A DNA stretch of 64,000 nt from Meiothermus taiwanensis DSM 14542 (GCA_000482765.1 AXWR01000003.1:62001-126000), one strand, 5' to 3'. Positions 1 to 16,456 are shown, numbered from the stretch's first letter. The notes: generated from the sequence alone by a model not told the origin. Numbers and translations are program-made.

Positions 1-1
1 C

Positions 2-958
2 TCCACCGACATCGGCGCGGCGTTCCCCGATATCACCGCCTTCGGGGCCTACATCGGTGGAAGCCCCCTGAACATCGCGGTGGGCGCACGGCGGCTGGGC
101 CTCAAAACCGCCCTTCTGACCGCGGTGGGGCCCGACAAGGTGGGGGAGTTCATCCTGGAGCGCCTCAGGCGCGAAGGGGTGGAGACCCGCTTCATCCCCC
201 AGAAACCCGGCACCCGCAGCAGCGCGGTGGTGCTGGGTATCCAGCCACCCGACCGCTTCCCCATCACCTTCTACCGGGAGAACGCCGCCGATATCCAGCT
301 CGGCATTGACGACGTGCTGGCCACCCCCATCGCCGCTTCCAGGGCCCTCCAGCTCTCGGGGGCGGCCCTGGCCAAGGAGCCCAGCCGCAGCGCCACTTTC
401 TTCGCCGCTGAAGAGGCCAAAGCCGCCGGGGTTACGGTCTTTCTCGACCTGGACTTCCGGGCCGACCAGTGGCACGATCCCCGCGCCTACGGGGTGCAGG
501 TGCGGGCGCTGCTGCCTCTGGTGGATGTGGCCATCGGCACCGAGGAGGAGGTCAACGCGGCCATGCTGCGCCGCCCCGAGGATCTCACCATCCGCGACTC
601 GCAGATTACCGCCCCGGAGGTTCGCGGGAACCTGGAGGCCAATATTCGCGCGCTGCTGGCTAAAGGCCCGGGGGCCCTGGTGGTCAAGCGGGGGGCCCGG
701 GGCTCGGAGGTCTGGTTACCGGACGGCAGCGTGGTACGGGCACCGGGCTTTCCGGTGGAGGTGCTGAGCGTGCTGGGGGCGGGCGATGCCTTCGCGGCGG
801 GCTTCATCTACGGGCGCCTGCGGGGCTGGGACTGGTACCGCAGCGCTCGCATGGGCAACGCCTGTGGGGCCATCGTGGTCACGCGCATCGGCTGTGCCGA
901 CTTTACCCCTTACCTGGAGGAAGTTCTGGAGTTCATCGAGCAAAAGGGAGGTTTTTGA
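2..958 (+). CDS. iolC: 5-dehydro-2-deoxygluconokinase, 5' end cut by window
   Basis: PfkB-family sugar kinase that phosphorylates 5-dehydro-2-deoxy-D-gluconate in myo-inositol catabolism (cytoplasmic). The frame is open from base 2, so the start codon lies outside the window; 318 residues are visible and perhaps 10-20 are missing compared with the usual 325-335. Visible PfkB signatures are the early GGSPLNIAVGARRLG substrate region and the C-terminal GAGDAFAAGF motif (about residues 258-267 of the fragment), which carries the catalytic Asp. The stop codon overlaps the next start (TGATG), so the genes are probably translationally coupled. The neighbours iolG, iolB and iolR support IolC rather than another PfkB kinase. 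Confidence 0.9.
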   Translation, partial: STDIGAAFPDITAFGAYIGGSPLNIAVGARRLGLKTALLTAVGPDKVGEFILERLRREGVETRFIPQKPGTRSSAVVLGIQPPDRFPITFYRENAADIQLGIDDVLATPIAASRALQLSGAALAKEPSRSATFFAAEEAKAAGVTVFLDLDFRADQWHDPRAYGVQVRALLPLVDVAIGTEEEVNAAMLRRPEDLTIRDSQITAPEVRGNLEANIRALLAKGPGALVVKRGARGSEVWLPDGSVVRAPGFPVEVLSVLGAGDAFAAGFIYGRLRGWDWYRSARMGNACGAIVVTRIGCADFTPYLEEVLEFIEQKGGF

Positions 959-1767
959 TGCAGCCAGTGGGGGTTTGCACCTGGACGTTTGGCCCTTTGC
1001 CTTTAGAACAGATCGCCTCGAGGCTCCAGGATCTGGGGTTTGACGGGGTGGAGCTGCTGGGTGAGCTGCCGCTCGAGGCCAGCAAGGTACGGGCCGTTTT
1101 AGAGTCGCATGGGCTCAGGCTTTTCTCCCTCACCCCGGCCAACGTAGACCTGGCCCATCCCGACCCGGCCCGGCGGCTCGAGGCCCTGGACTATTACCAT
1201 CGGCTGCTCGAGTTTGCCGCAGAAGCAGGCTGCCCGCTGGTCTCCTGCCACGGGGCGGTGGGGCGCTTTGCCCCGCTGGCGACGCAAGCCCAGGAATGGG
1301 CCTGGCTGGTAGAGGGCGTGGGTCAGATCTGTTCGCAGGCCAGGGCCTTGGGGCTCACGGTGGTCTTCGAGGTGCTCAACCGCTACGAGACCCACCTGGT
1401 AAACACTACCCAGGAAGCCCTGGCGCTGTTGTCGCAGGTAGGCCAGCCCAACCTGAAGGTGCTGCTGGATACCTACCACATGAACATCGAAGAGGCCAGC
1501 CTGCCCACGGCCATCCGCCAGGCCGGCCCCCACCTGGGCCTCTTTCACCTGGCCGACTCCAACCGCCGGGGGATTGGGGATGGGCATACCGACTTTGAGG
1601 GCATCTGGGCTGCGCTGCGGGAGGTGGGCTATACCGGCCCCCTCATCCTGGAGGCCACCGCCCCCGGCCCCCACCCCTTCACCCCGGTTAAGGGGGCAGG
1701 GTATCTCCAAACTTTGGAAGCCGATCTGAGCAAAAGCCTGCGCTGGCTACGGGCCAGGGCGCAGTAG
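958..1767 (+). CDS. sugar phosphate isomerase/epimerase-like TIM barrel, inositol operon
   Basis: 269-residue xylose-isomerase-like TIM-barrel protein. Metal-site residues typical of the tagatose-epimerase/IolE/IolI group are visible: Glu in FEVLNRYETHL, Asp-His in LDTYHMNIEE, His in HLADSNRRGIGDGHTDF, and a late Glu in LILEA. In this operon it may be an inosose isomerase (IolI-like) or an inosose dehydratase (IolE-like), but the DTYHMNIEE and DSNRR-GDGHTDF pattern is closer to ketose 3-epimerases, so I leave the symbol empty. The start ATG at 958 overlaps the iolC stop; a TTG at 955 is the alternative. Confidence 0.8.
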   Translation: MQPVGVCTWTFGPLPLEQIASRLQDLGFDGVELLGELPLEASKVRAVLESHGLRLFSLTPANVDLAHPDPARRLEALDYYHRLLEFAAEAGCPLVSCHGAVGRFAPLATQAQEWAWLVEGVGQICSQARALGLTVVFEVLNRYETHLVNTTQEALALLSQVGQPNLKVLLDTYHMNIEEASLPTAIRQAGPHLGLFHLADSNRRGIGDGHTDFEGIWAALREVGYTGPLILEATAPGPHPFTPVKGAGYLQTLEADLSKSLRWLRARAQ

Positions 1768-1782
1768 TGGAGGAAGAGTGAT

Positions 1783-2787
1783 ATGTCCAGATCTTTTGGT
1801 GTAGCGTTGCTGGGTGCAGGCAGGATGGGCATGGAGCATGCCCGCACCCTGCTGGGAATTGCCGAGGCCAGGGTACTGGCCGTAGCCGACCCCAACCTGC
1901 AGGCCGCCGAGGCCGCCCGGCTCTTGTTACGGGCCGAGAAGACCTACCCCGACCCCGAGGAGGCCATCCACCACCCCGGCGTGGAGGCGGTGGTGATCGC
2001 CACACCCACCGATACCCACGCCCGCTACATCGAGCTTTCGGCCCTGGCGGGCAAGGCCATCTTCTGCGAGAAGCCGGTGGCCAAGGAGCTGGGGGAAACC
2101 CGGCGGGTTCTGGAAGTGGTAGAGCAGAAGGGCGTACCCTTCCAGATTGGCTTCCAGCGCCGCTACGACCCCCCCTACGCCCAGGCCAAGCGCAAGATCG
2201 AGGCCGGCGAGATTGGGCCAGTCGAGCAGTTCATCGCGGTGATGCGCGACCCGGCCCCGCCTCCCCTGGAGTACCTGCGCACCTCGGGCGGGCTCTTTGT
2301 AGATATGGCCATTCACGATATCGACTGCGCCCGGTTTCTGGTAGGCGAGGTGGAGGAGGTGCAGGCCTGGGGCGCAGTGCGGGTGGATCCCCGGATTGGC
2401 GAGGTTGGCGATGTGGACACCACCAACCTGAGCCTGCGCTTCGCCAACGGGGTGCTGGGGGTGATCCAGAACTCCCGCCGCGCCGTCTACGGCTACGATG
2501 TGCGCACCGAGGTCTTCGGGGCCAGGGGCAAGCTGGTGATGGACGCCACCCCCAAAACCCCTTTGTGGCAGTACGGCAGCGGCATCAGCGCCGACCACTA
2601 CCACTTCTTTATGGATCGCTTCAAGGAGGCCTACCGGCTGGAGCTCGAGGCCTTCTTCCGCTCGCTGAGCCAGGGGGTGGCCCCCACGCCCGGCCCTCGG
2701 GATGCCCTCGAGTCCCTGCGCATCGCCGTGGCAGCCACCCGCAGCCTGCGGGAGGGCCGGGTGGTGCGGCTTTCGGAGGTGGTATGA
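1783..2787 (+). CDS. iolG: Gfo/Idh/MocA oxidoreductase, probable inositol 2-dehydrogenase
   Basis: 334-residue NAD(P)-dependent oxidoreductase expected to oxidise myo-inositol to scyllo-inosose. The N-terminal Rossmann fold begins ALLGAGRMGMEHA. The family EKPVAKE motif (catalytic Lys, about residues 95-101) is present, as is the C-terminal-domain segment DMAIHDIDCARFL with the Asp and His expected in inositol dehydrogenases. It lies 15 bases after the isomerase gene and overlaps iolB by ATGA. A purine-rich GAGGAAGA precedes the ATG. The substrate is inferred from the operon; other Gfo/Idh/MocA members look alike. Confidence 0.85.
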   Translation: MSRSFGVALLGAGRMGMEHARTLLGIAEARVLAVADPNLQAAEAARLLLRAEKTYPDPEEAIHHPGVEAVVIATPTDTHARYIELSALAGKAIFCEKPVAKELGETRRVLEVVEQKGVPFQIGFQRRYDPPYAQAKRKIEAGEIGPVEQFIAVMRDPAPPPLEYLRTSGGLFVDMAIHDIDCARFLVGEVEEVQAWGAVRVDPRIGEVGDVDTTNLSLRFANGVLGVIQNSRRAVYGYDVRTEVFGARGKLVMDATPKTPLWQYGSGISADHYHFFMDRFKEAYRLELEAFFRSLSQGVAPTPGPRDALESLRIAVAATRSLREGRVVRLSEVV

Positions 2788-3617
2788 GCACCGGGCACCA
2801 CTTCAGACCTGTGGCGGGCCCCACCCCGCTCGAGGTCACCCCGGCCACGGCGGGCTGGCGCTACCTGTCGTTTGGGGTCTGGGCGCTGCAGGAAGGAGAA
2901 AGCCGCACAGGACAGACCGGGGGCCTCGAGGTGGCCCTGGTGCCCATAACTGGTGAGCTGGAAGTGCAGGTTGGCTCGGCGCTGTTCCACCTGAAGCGCC
3001 AGGATGTCTTCAGCGCGCTGCCCTCGGTGCTCTACCTGCCGCCGGCCAGCACCTACCGGGTGACGGCCCTGCAAGCAAGCGAGCTGGCCTGGGGCGGGGC
3101 CCCCGCCGAGGGGCGTTACCCCCTGCGCCTGTTCCAACCCCCCGAGATGCGGGTGGAGATGCGGGGTGGAGGCCCTGCGCTGCGCCAGGTCTCGCACATC
3201 CTGGGGCCCCACCTGCCCGCCGAGCGGCTGATCCTCTACGAGGTCTACACCCCTTCGGGCACCTGGTCGGGCTGGCCCCCCCACCGGCACGATGGGCAGA
3301 TGGGCTCGCTGTACATTGAGGAGACCTACTACTACAAGGTGAGCCCCAAGAGCGGCTGGGCCATCCACCGCAACTACAGCCCCGAGGATGGCCTGGACGA
3401 GCTGCTGCTGGCCCACGACGGCGACCTGATCCTGGCCCCCAAAGGGTACCATCCGGTGGTGGCCCCCCCCGGCTCCAACGTCTACTACCTCAACTACATG
3501 GCCGGGGAAGCCCTGTGCGAACAGCGGGCCACCCCCCCGGTAGACGAACCCGACTGGGCCTGGATGCGACAGGACTGGTCGGGACGACCCATCACACTAC
3601 CCATCGGCCAAAAGTAA
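2784..3617 (+). CDS. iolB: 5-deoxy-glucuronate isomerase
   Basis: 277-residue double-cupin enzyme that converts 5-deoxy-glucuronate to 5-dehydro-2-deoxygluconate, the substrate of IolC. The C-terminal cupin metal ligands are recognisable in WPPHRHDGQ and in SLYIEETYYYK, followed by the late YHPVVAPPGSNVYYLNYMAG segment common in IolB. The start is ATG 2784, overlapping the iolG stop (ATGA); a longer frame opening further upstream reads through iolG codons and is rejected. Length matches the usual 265-280 residues. Confidence 0.92.
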   Translation: MSTGHHFRPVAGPTPLEVTPATAGWRYLSFGVWALQEGESRTGQTGGLEVALVPITGELEVQVGSALFHLKRQDVFSALPSVLYLPPASTYRVTALQASELAWGGAPAEGRYPLRLFQPPEMRVEMRGGGPALRQVSHILGPHLPAERLILYEVYTPSGTWSGWPPHRHDGQMGSLYIEETYYYKVSPKSGWAIHRNYSPEDGLDELLLAHDGDLILAPKGYHPVVAPPGSNVYYLNYMAGEALCEQRATPPVDEPDWAWMRQDWSGRPITLPIGQK

Positions 3618-3635
3618 GCGTATGTTGGGAGGGGT

Positions 3636-4430
3636 ATGCGCAGCGAGGAACGCCGCAGCAAAATCATCGAGCTGCTGGAGCAAAAAGGCTCGGTACTGGT
3701 CGAGGATCTGGCGGCCCTGTTTGAGGTCAGCCAGGTCACCATCCGTAAAGATTTGAGCGAGCTCGAGGCCCGCGGTCTTCTGCACCGCACCCACGGCGGG
3801 GCCACCTACACCCACAAGAGCCTGTTCAACCCTTCCTTCAGGGAAAAAATCCACCTCCAGCAGGCCGAGAAACAGGCCATTGCCAGAGCTGCGCTGGAGC
3901 TGATCGAGGAGGGCGACACCCTGATTCTGGACGCCGGAAGCACCACCCTAGCCCTGGTGCGCCTGATGAAGCGGGCTTTTCGTTCCTTGTACATCATCAC
4001 CAACTCGGTACCCATCGCCTCCGAGCTTTCCGAGACCCGCTGGGAGCTGCTTTTGACCGGCGGACTGGTGCGCCACCACAGCATGGCCCTGATCGGCCCT
4101 GCAGCGGTGCGCACCCTCGAGGTCTACCATGCCGACAAGGCTTTTATGTGCGCCACCGGGGTCTCCCTCCAGACCGGCTACACCACCCCCAACCCCTACG
4201 AGGCCCAGACCAAGCAGGCCATGCTCCGCGCCGCCGATACCCGCTACGCCCTGGTGGACTCGAGCAAGCTGGGCCGGGCCACCCTGGCCAGTTTTGCAGC
4301 CCTGGACGAGATAGACCTGCTCATCAGCGACGAGGGGGCCCCCAGGGATTTTTTGGCCCAGCTAGAACAGCGCAACCTGCCCTACAAGCTGGCCCCGCTG
4401 CGGGCCGAAACCCACCCCGCAGCGGTGTAG
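3636..4430 (+). CDS. iolR: DeoR-family transcriptional regulator of the inositol operon
   Basis: 264-residue DeoR/GlpR-type regulator. The N-terminal winged helix (about residues 1-57, ending in TIRKDLSELEARGLLHRTHGG) is followed by a DeoRC sugar-phosphate sensor domain (ILDAGSTTLALVRLM ... VDSSKLGRATLASFA). In Bacillus, IolR releases DNA when it binds the IolC product, and the same logic is likely here because it is the last gene of the iol run. The start ATG has a strong GGGAGGGG site 2 bases upstream. It ends 5 bases from the convergent yggS stop. The symbol is assigned from context. Confidence 0.82.
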   Translation: MRSEERRSKIIELLEQKGSVLVEDLAALFEVSQVTIRKDLSELEARGLLHRTHGGATYTHKSLFNPSFREKIHLQQAEKQAIARAALELIEEGDTLILDAGSTTLALVRLMKRAFRSLYIITNSVPIASELSETRWELLLTGGLVRHHSMALIGPAAVRTLEVYHADKAFMCATGVSLQTGYTTPNPYEAQTKQAMLRAADTRYALVDSSKLGRATLASFAALDEIDLLISDEGAPRDFLAQLEQRNLPYKLAPLRAETHPAAV

Positions 4431-4435
4431 GTCGC

Positions 4436-5071
4436 CTATTCGAAGATCGCCCGCCCCACCCGCACCAGCGTGGCCCCCTCCTCCACCGCCACCTCGAGGT
4501 CGCCCGACATCCCCATGCTGCGCTCGGGTAACCCATAGCGGTCGGCCAGCCGGGAAAGCTGGGCAAAAATGGGCCGCACCGTCTCGGGGTTGTCGGTATA
4601 GGGGGCCACGGTCATCAGACCCTCCACCCGCAGCCCCTCCAGGGCCTGGATCTGGGCCATGGCCTGGGGCAGTTCTTCTTCCAAAAAACCATGCTTCTGG
4701 GGTTCGCGCCCCAGGTTGAGTTCCAGGAGCACCCGCTGCACCTTGCCATTTTCAAGGGCTTTGCGGGCCACCGCTTCGGCCAGGCGCAGCGAGTCTATGG
4801 AGTGGATTAGCTCGAAGCGCACTGCAAACTTGGCCTTGTTGCGCTGCAAGGGCCCGATAAAGTGCCACTCGGCCTCGAGCGCCTCCATCTTGGGCAGGGC
4901 CTCCTGAATGCGCGACTCTCCCAAAGGGAAGCGACCATAGCGCAGCACCTGTTCCTGAATCTCGGCCACCGAGTGTTCCTTGGTAACCGCCACCAGCCGG
5001 ACACCCTTCGGATCCCGACCCACACGGCCGCAGGCTTTTGCAATACGCTCCAGGACAGCGGGAAGACTCAT
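4436..5071 (-). CDS. yggS: YggS-family pyridoxal phosphate homeostasis protein
   Basis: 211-residue PLP-binding single TIM-barrel protein that keeps free PLP balanced; no catalytic activity is established for the family. The PLP lysine lies in VAVTKEHSV near residue 31. Other family signatures are HFIGPLQRNK, LLELNLGREPQKHGF and the C-terminal MGMSGDLEVAVEEGATLVRVG. No Shine-Dalgarno site is visible. Instead a TAAAGT box (5079-5084, minus strand) lies 7 bases before the ATG, suggesting a leaderless transcript. Confidence 0.9.
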   Translation of the reverse strand: MSLPAVLERIAKACGRVGRDPKGVRLVAVTKEHSVAEIQEQVLRYGRFPLGESRIQEALPKMEALEAEWHFIGPLQRNKAKFAVRFELIHSIDSLRLAEAVARKALENGKVQRVLLELNLGREPQKHGFLEEELPQAMAQIQALEGLRVEGLMTVAPYTDNPETVRPIFAQLSRLADRYGLPERSMGMSGDLEVAVEEGATLVRVGRAIFE

Positions 5072-5137
5072 GGTGGGTACTTTATTGGAAATTTGCAGGG
5101 TCTTGGACGGCTCGAGGCCCTAAAAGCCCGGGCCGCC

Positions 5138-5959
5138 TCAGATGGCTGCCAGAATCCCCCGCACAAACCTGCGGAACAGCGCCCCGCTCCGGGCCGCGGT
5201 AGCCAGCACCTCCTGCTCGGTGGCGTGGTGGTCACGCTCGGGCACGGCCATATCGGTGATGGTGGAAAGACCCAGCACCCGGGCCCCCAGGTGCCGCAGG
5301 GCAATCACCTCGGGCACGGTGGACATCCCGATGGCGTCGGCCCCCAGGGTGCGCAGCAGCTTAAGCTCGGCCCGGCTGGCAAACTGCGGCCCCGGCCACC
5401 AGGCATACACGCCCTCGCGCAGGGTGAAGTCCTGGGCTCGAGCCACCTTATGGGCCAGCGCCCGCAGCTCTGGGTCGTAGGCGTCGAAGGTCACGGGGAA
5501 GCGCGGCCCCAGGCGTTCGTCATTCGGGCCAGTGAGGGGTGAGAGGGGCGCGTAGTTGATGTAATCGTTGTGCAGCATCAGCTCCCCGGCGTTCCAGTTG
5601 GGGTTGAGCCCCCCGGCCGCCGAGGTGATGAAAAAGGTTTTTGCTCCCAGGAAAAAGCCCACCCGCACGGGAAATGCGACCTGCGCTGCGGTGTAGCCTT
5701 CGTAGCAATGCACCCGGCCCTTGTAGGCCAGTACGTTTTTGCCCTCGAGCCGCCCCAAAATCAGCCTGCCCTCGTGCCCCGGCGCGGTGGACTGGGGGAA
5801 GTTGGGCAGCTCCACATACGGAAAACTCGCCACCACCTCAATCTCGTCCCCCAGTGGCCCCAGCCCCGAGCCCAGCACAATGCCCACCTCGGGTACAAAG
5901 TCGGTCTGGGCGCGAATGTGGTTGACGGTCTCTTGAATCTGGTCGTAAGTCGAGCGCAT
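5138..5959 (-). CDS. trimeric purine nucleoside phosphorylase
   Basis: 273-residue enzyme of the trimeric (mammalian-type) PNP family that splits purine nucleosides with phosphate into base and ribose-1-phosphate. The phosphate-binding GSGLG (residues 30-34), GHEGRLILG, SAAGGLN and MSTVPEVIALRHLG motifs are present. Residue 236 in STITDMA is Asp where 6-oxopurine-specific enzymes have Asn, suggesting adenosine preference (see findings). The start is taken at ATG 5959 because a TAGATT box (5968-5973) sits 8 bases upstream; an in-frame ATG at 5983 would add 8 residues. The symbol is left empty because naming varies. Confidence 0.9.
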   Translation of the reverse strand: MRSTYDQIQETVNHIRAQTDFVPEVGIVLGSGLGPLGDEIEVVASFPYVELPNFPQSTAPGHEGRLILGRLEGKNVLAYKGRVHCYEGYTAAQVAFPVRVGFFLGAKTFFITSAAGGLNPNWNAGELMLHNDYINYAPLSPLTGPNDERLGPRFPVTFDAYDPELRALAHKVARAQDFTLREGVYAWWPGPQFASRAELKLLRTLGADAIGMSTVPEVIALRHLGARVLGLSTITDMAVPERDHHATEQEVLATAARSGALFRRFVRGILAAI

Positions 5960-6003
5960 ACCCCCACAATCTACCGCAAACATAGCCCCGGGAGCAGGGT
6001 AAT

Positions 6004-6020
6004 ACCGGATTCAAATAGAT
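6004..6020. repeat. dispersed intergenic repeat, ACCGGATTCAAA type
   Basis: ACCGGATTCAAATAGAT between the PNP and rpoC genes. It matches the edge of the larger inverted repeat at 37814-37874 with one base changed. It is one of seven related intergenic stretches in this window. Confidence 0.5.
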
Positions 6021-6105
6021 ACCCAGGCTGTTCTTTTGATCACAGGCAGGCCGGTGTGGTAAATGCCTGACAAACATCGATCATACTTGTAGGGGCCGAT
6101 ACAGA

Positions 6106-6140
6106 CCACGGGCTGTAGACCTGTGGCCTACAGCCCGTGG
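6106..6140 (-). terminator. strong hairpin downstream of rpoC, no U-tract
   Basis: CCACGGGCTGTAG (6106-6118) is a perfect 13-base inverted repeat with 6128-6140, with a 9-base loop, starting 15 bases past the rpoC stop. It would terminate the long rpoBC transcript or protect its 3' end. The expected run of T on the minus strand is missing (TCTGTATCGG follows), so it is not a textbook intrinsic terminator. Confidence 0.55.
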
Positions 6141-6155
6141 ATCAAACAGCCGCTC

Positions 6156-10736
<4,581 letters not shown>

Positions 10737-10826
10737 CGCTCACTCCGTGCACTGCCTCTTTCAATAGATCTGGGCCCCTTGCAGTTGGTACCCTCGCTAT
10801 AGGGCTTGACCTTCGAGCATCAATGC

Positions 10827-14201
<3,375 letters not shown>

Positions 14202-14555
14202 CAAAACACCTCTTAACCCGTGGGCTTTGGCTGCACGCAGGCGGTGCAGCTACGGCTTGCTTGGGGTCGCTGGGGGGTTTTCGTAAGCTAACAGGGTTCT
14301 TCCGCAGGCGAAAACTCCCTGCGGCGGCTGGCTCTTACGCTGTTTGTGGGTCACACTCGAGGTGCAGGCCACAAAACACAAACGCTAGTGTAGCACAACT
14401 ACACGTAAAGGCACAATACGCGCACCTCACCGTTCGGCTCTATAGCCAGATTGTAACACAGGACGAGGTGTTTGAGGAGAACCGTTGACCCAGCAAGGCC
14501 TTCGGCTTTCGCCCGAGCAGCGTAGAGTTTCCATCCGACCCGCAGACCGGCCTGC
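14202..14555 (-). other. non-coding rpoB leader and promoter region
   Basis: 354 bases without a gene. On the minus strand it holds two candidate -10 boxes and a leader of about 180 bases. The leader has two overlapping stem options: GTTTTCG...CGAAAAC around 14277-14317, and CCGCAGG (14304-14310) pairing with CCTGCGG (14319-14325). The stretch 14460-14555 after the serS stop shows no clear U-tract terminator. Confidence 0.5.
14387..14416 (-). promoter_or_regulatory. candidate rpoBC promoter
   Basis: On the minus strand TTGTGC (14411-14416) is followed after 18 bases by TACACT (14387-14392). A second -10-like TACAAT at 14450-14455 without a good -35 may be an upstream promoter. The start site would be near 14380, giving a long untranslated leader. 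Confidence 0.55.
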
Positions 14556-15830
14556 CTACAAGGCCGAGGGCTCGAGCTTCTCCTTGCCGAAATAAGGCTG
14601 CACAGCCTTGGGAACATTCACGGTGCCATCCTCGTTCTGGTGATTTTCCAGCAGCATCACTAAGATCCTGGGGGTCGCCAAAGCGGTGTTGTTGAGCGTG
14701 TAGGCGTAGTGTATTTTGCCGCGTTCGTCGCGGTAGCGGAGGCCCGCCCGCCGGGCCTGCCAGTCGAGCAGCGCCGAGCAGGAATGGGTCTCGCGGTAGC
14801 GGTTTTCACTGGGCACCCAGGTCTCGAGGTCTACCTGGCGGTACTTGCCCAGCCCCATATCCCCGGTGGATACCTCGATCACCCGGTAGGGCAGCTCGAG
14901 GGCCTGCAAAATGCCCTCGGAGATCGAAAGCATCGTCTCGAACCAGCGATTCGATTCGTCCAGATCGGCCTTACATAGCACGTACTGCTCCACCTTGTTG
15001 AACTGGTGAACGCGCATCAGGCCCCGCACATCCCTTCCAGCGGAACCGGCCTCACTGCGAAAACAGGGGGAGAGCGCGCAATAGGTTCGGGGGAGCTCTG
15101 ACTCTGCGAGAATTTCCCCCGCGTGCAGGTAGTTCAACAGCACCTCGGCGGTGCCCGCCAGGTAGACCTCCCCCCCATCCACCGAGTAGACCTGATCGCG
15201 GGCGGCGGGAAACTGTCCGTGGGCGTAAAGCGCCTCCTCTTTGGTCAGGCTGGGCACGCTCATCGGTGTGAAGCCAGCCTGGATCATCCGGTCGAGCGCA
15301 AAGCGCAGCAGGGCCTGCTCGTAGACCATCAGATCACCCTTGAGGATGTAAGAACGCGAGCCAGAAACCTTAGCGGCGCGCTCAAAATCACCCCAGCCGT
15401 TCTTTTCTATCAAGGCCACGTGATCCAGCGGTTCGAACAGAAAGGTTCGCGGATTGCCATGCACGCGCGTCTCGACGTTAAAGGAGTCGTCCGGCCCCAC
15501 CGGGGCCCCTTCCCAGGGAAGGGTGGGGGTCAGGTAGAGGAGCTGCTTGAGCTGGGCCTCGAGGGTGCGCAACCGGGGCTCGAGTTCAGCCAGCTGGCGG
15601 CCGATCTCTTTACCCCGCTCGATCATGGCCGCCCGCTCTTCCGGCTTGGCCCTGGCCGCTGCCTTGGCGTTGGCGTTGCGTTCGGCCTGTATTTTTTCAA
15701 TGGTGCGCTTGAGGGCCTGCACCTCCTGGTCGAGCTCGAGCAGCTTGTCGAGCTCGAGGGTAAGCCCTTTTTTTTCTATGGCCTGACGAACAGCTTCGGG
15801 GTTCTCGCGGATGAATTTGATGTCTAGCAT
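14556..15830 (-). CDS. serS: serine--tRNA ligase
   Basis: 424-residue class II aminoacyl-tRNA synthetase charging tRNA-Ser. The N-terminal long coiled-coil arm (about residues 30-105, rich in Lys/Glu/Ala heptads) grips the tRNA. The catalytic domain carries motif 2 FRSEAGSAGRDVRGLMRVHQF and motif 3 near the C-terminus (NNTALATPRILVMLLENHQ). It lies 49 bases after gatC on the same strand and may be co-transcribed; a tRNA-Ser gene is elsewhere in this window at 56501. Confidence 0.98.
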   Translation of the reverse strand: MLDIKFIRENPEAVRQAIEKKGLTLELDKLLELDQEVQALKRTIEKIQAERNANAKAAARAKPEERAAMIERGKEIGRQLAELEPRLRTLEAQLKQLLYLTPTLPWEGAPVGPDDSFNVETRVHGNPRTFLFEPLDHVALIEKNGWGDFERAAKVSGSRSYILKGDLMVYEQALLRFALDRMIQAGFTPMSVPSLTKEEALYAHGQFPAARDQVYSVDGGEVYLAGTAEVLLNYLHAGEILAESELPRTYCALSPCFRSEAGSAGRDVRGLMRVHQFNKVEQYVLCKADLDESNRWFETMLSISEGILQALELPYRVIEVSTGDMGLGKYRQVDLETWVPSENRYRETHSCSALLDWQARRAGLRYRDERGKIHYAYTLNNTALATPRILVMLLENHQNEDGTVNVPKAVQPYFGKEKLEPSAL

Positions 15831-15879
15831 AAAAAGTCCAAGGGTGCTTGGTCGGCTCTTCTAGTACAAAACGCATCGG

Positions 15880-16167
15880 CTATTCAATAACCCTGGGCAC
15901 TTTAAACTGGCCCTCGTGCACTTCTATAGCCACCGACAGGGCCTGCTCCTGGGTGAGCGAGGGGCGAACCTGATCGGCCCGCAGGCGGTTGGTGGTCTCT
16001 ACCGGCCGGGCCATCTCGGGCAAGCCCTCGGTGTTCAGCTCGCTCAATTTTTCAAAAAAGCCTACAATCGAGCGCAATTCGCCCTCGAGCTTGGCCTCTT
16101 CCTGCGGTGTAAGGGCAAGCCGCGAAAGCCTGCTCAGATGTTTCACCAGCTCCGGCGTAATCTCCAT
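15880..16167 (-). CDS. gatC: Asp/Glu-tRNA amidotransferase subunit C
   Basis: 95-residue small subunit of the GatCAB amidotransferase, which makes Gln-tRNA or Asn-tRNA from mischarged Glu/Asp-tRNA. It shows the family pattern ITPELVKHLSRLSRLALTPQE at the start and RPSLTQEQAL...FKVPRVIE at the end. I choose the ATG at 16167: a TAGAAT box (16175-16180) lies 7 bases upstream and Thermus GatC starts with the same Met-Glu. The ATG at 16176 would overlap that -10 box. gatA and gatB are not in the window. Confidence 0.9.
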   Translation of the reverse strand: MEITPELVKHLSRLSRLALTPQEEAKLEGELRSIVGFFEKLSELNTEGLPEMARPVETTNRLRADQVRPSLTQEQALSVAIEVHEGQFKVPRVIE

Positions 16168-16209
16168 GCGTGCCATTCTAACGCCCGCAAGGCGGGAGGG
16201 TACACGGGC

Positions 16210-16238
16210 TTGACATCACAGGACAGTCTATCTAGACT
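16210..16238 (+). promoter_or_regulatory. promoter of the SAM-riboswitch metYX transcript
   Basis: TTGACA (16210-16215), a 17-base spacer, then TAGACT (16233-16238). This is a full sigma-70-type promoter about 43 bases before the riboswitch. The same -10 sequence is used before the tRNA-Ser gene. Confidence 0.8.
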
Positions 16239-16280
16239 CACATCTATCCGCGCTGGGGCGCGGCCACAATCAGTCAAGTT

Positions 16281-16456
16281 CTTTTATCCAGAGCGATGGA
16301 GGGATTCGGCCCTGCGAAGTCGCAGCAACCCACAAAAAGCCTCTGCTCATCACCAGATGGCTTTTTGCAAGGTGCTAATTCCGGCCCAACTGCTGAACGT
16401 TGTAGGCACACGATGTTCAAGGCTAGGCATAGCCTGGCGGTTGGGAAAGATAAGAG
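16281..16456 (+). ncRNA. SAM-I riboswitch (S-box)
   Basis: S-box aptamer in the metY leader. The P1 strands CTTTTATC (16281-16288) and GATAAGAG (16449-16456) pair over 8 positions with one G-U. Conserved core elements are in order: AGAGCGATGGAGGGATTCGGCCC, GCAACC, then AAGGTGCTAATTCC, and GAAAGATAAG closing P1. It should lower metY-metX expression when S-adenosylmethionine is abundant. Both downstream genes make homocysteine, the methionine precursor, which fits. Confidence 0.95.

Noticed and set aside
2565..2783. Longer start for iolB
   Set aside because: It would overlap 73 codons of iolG with arginine/proline-rich nonsense; ATG 2784 overlaps the iolG stop in the usual way.
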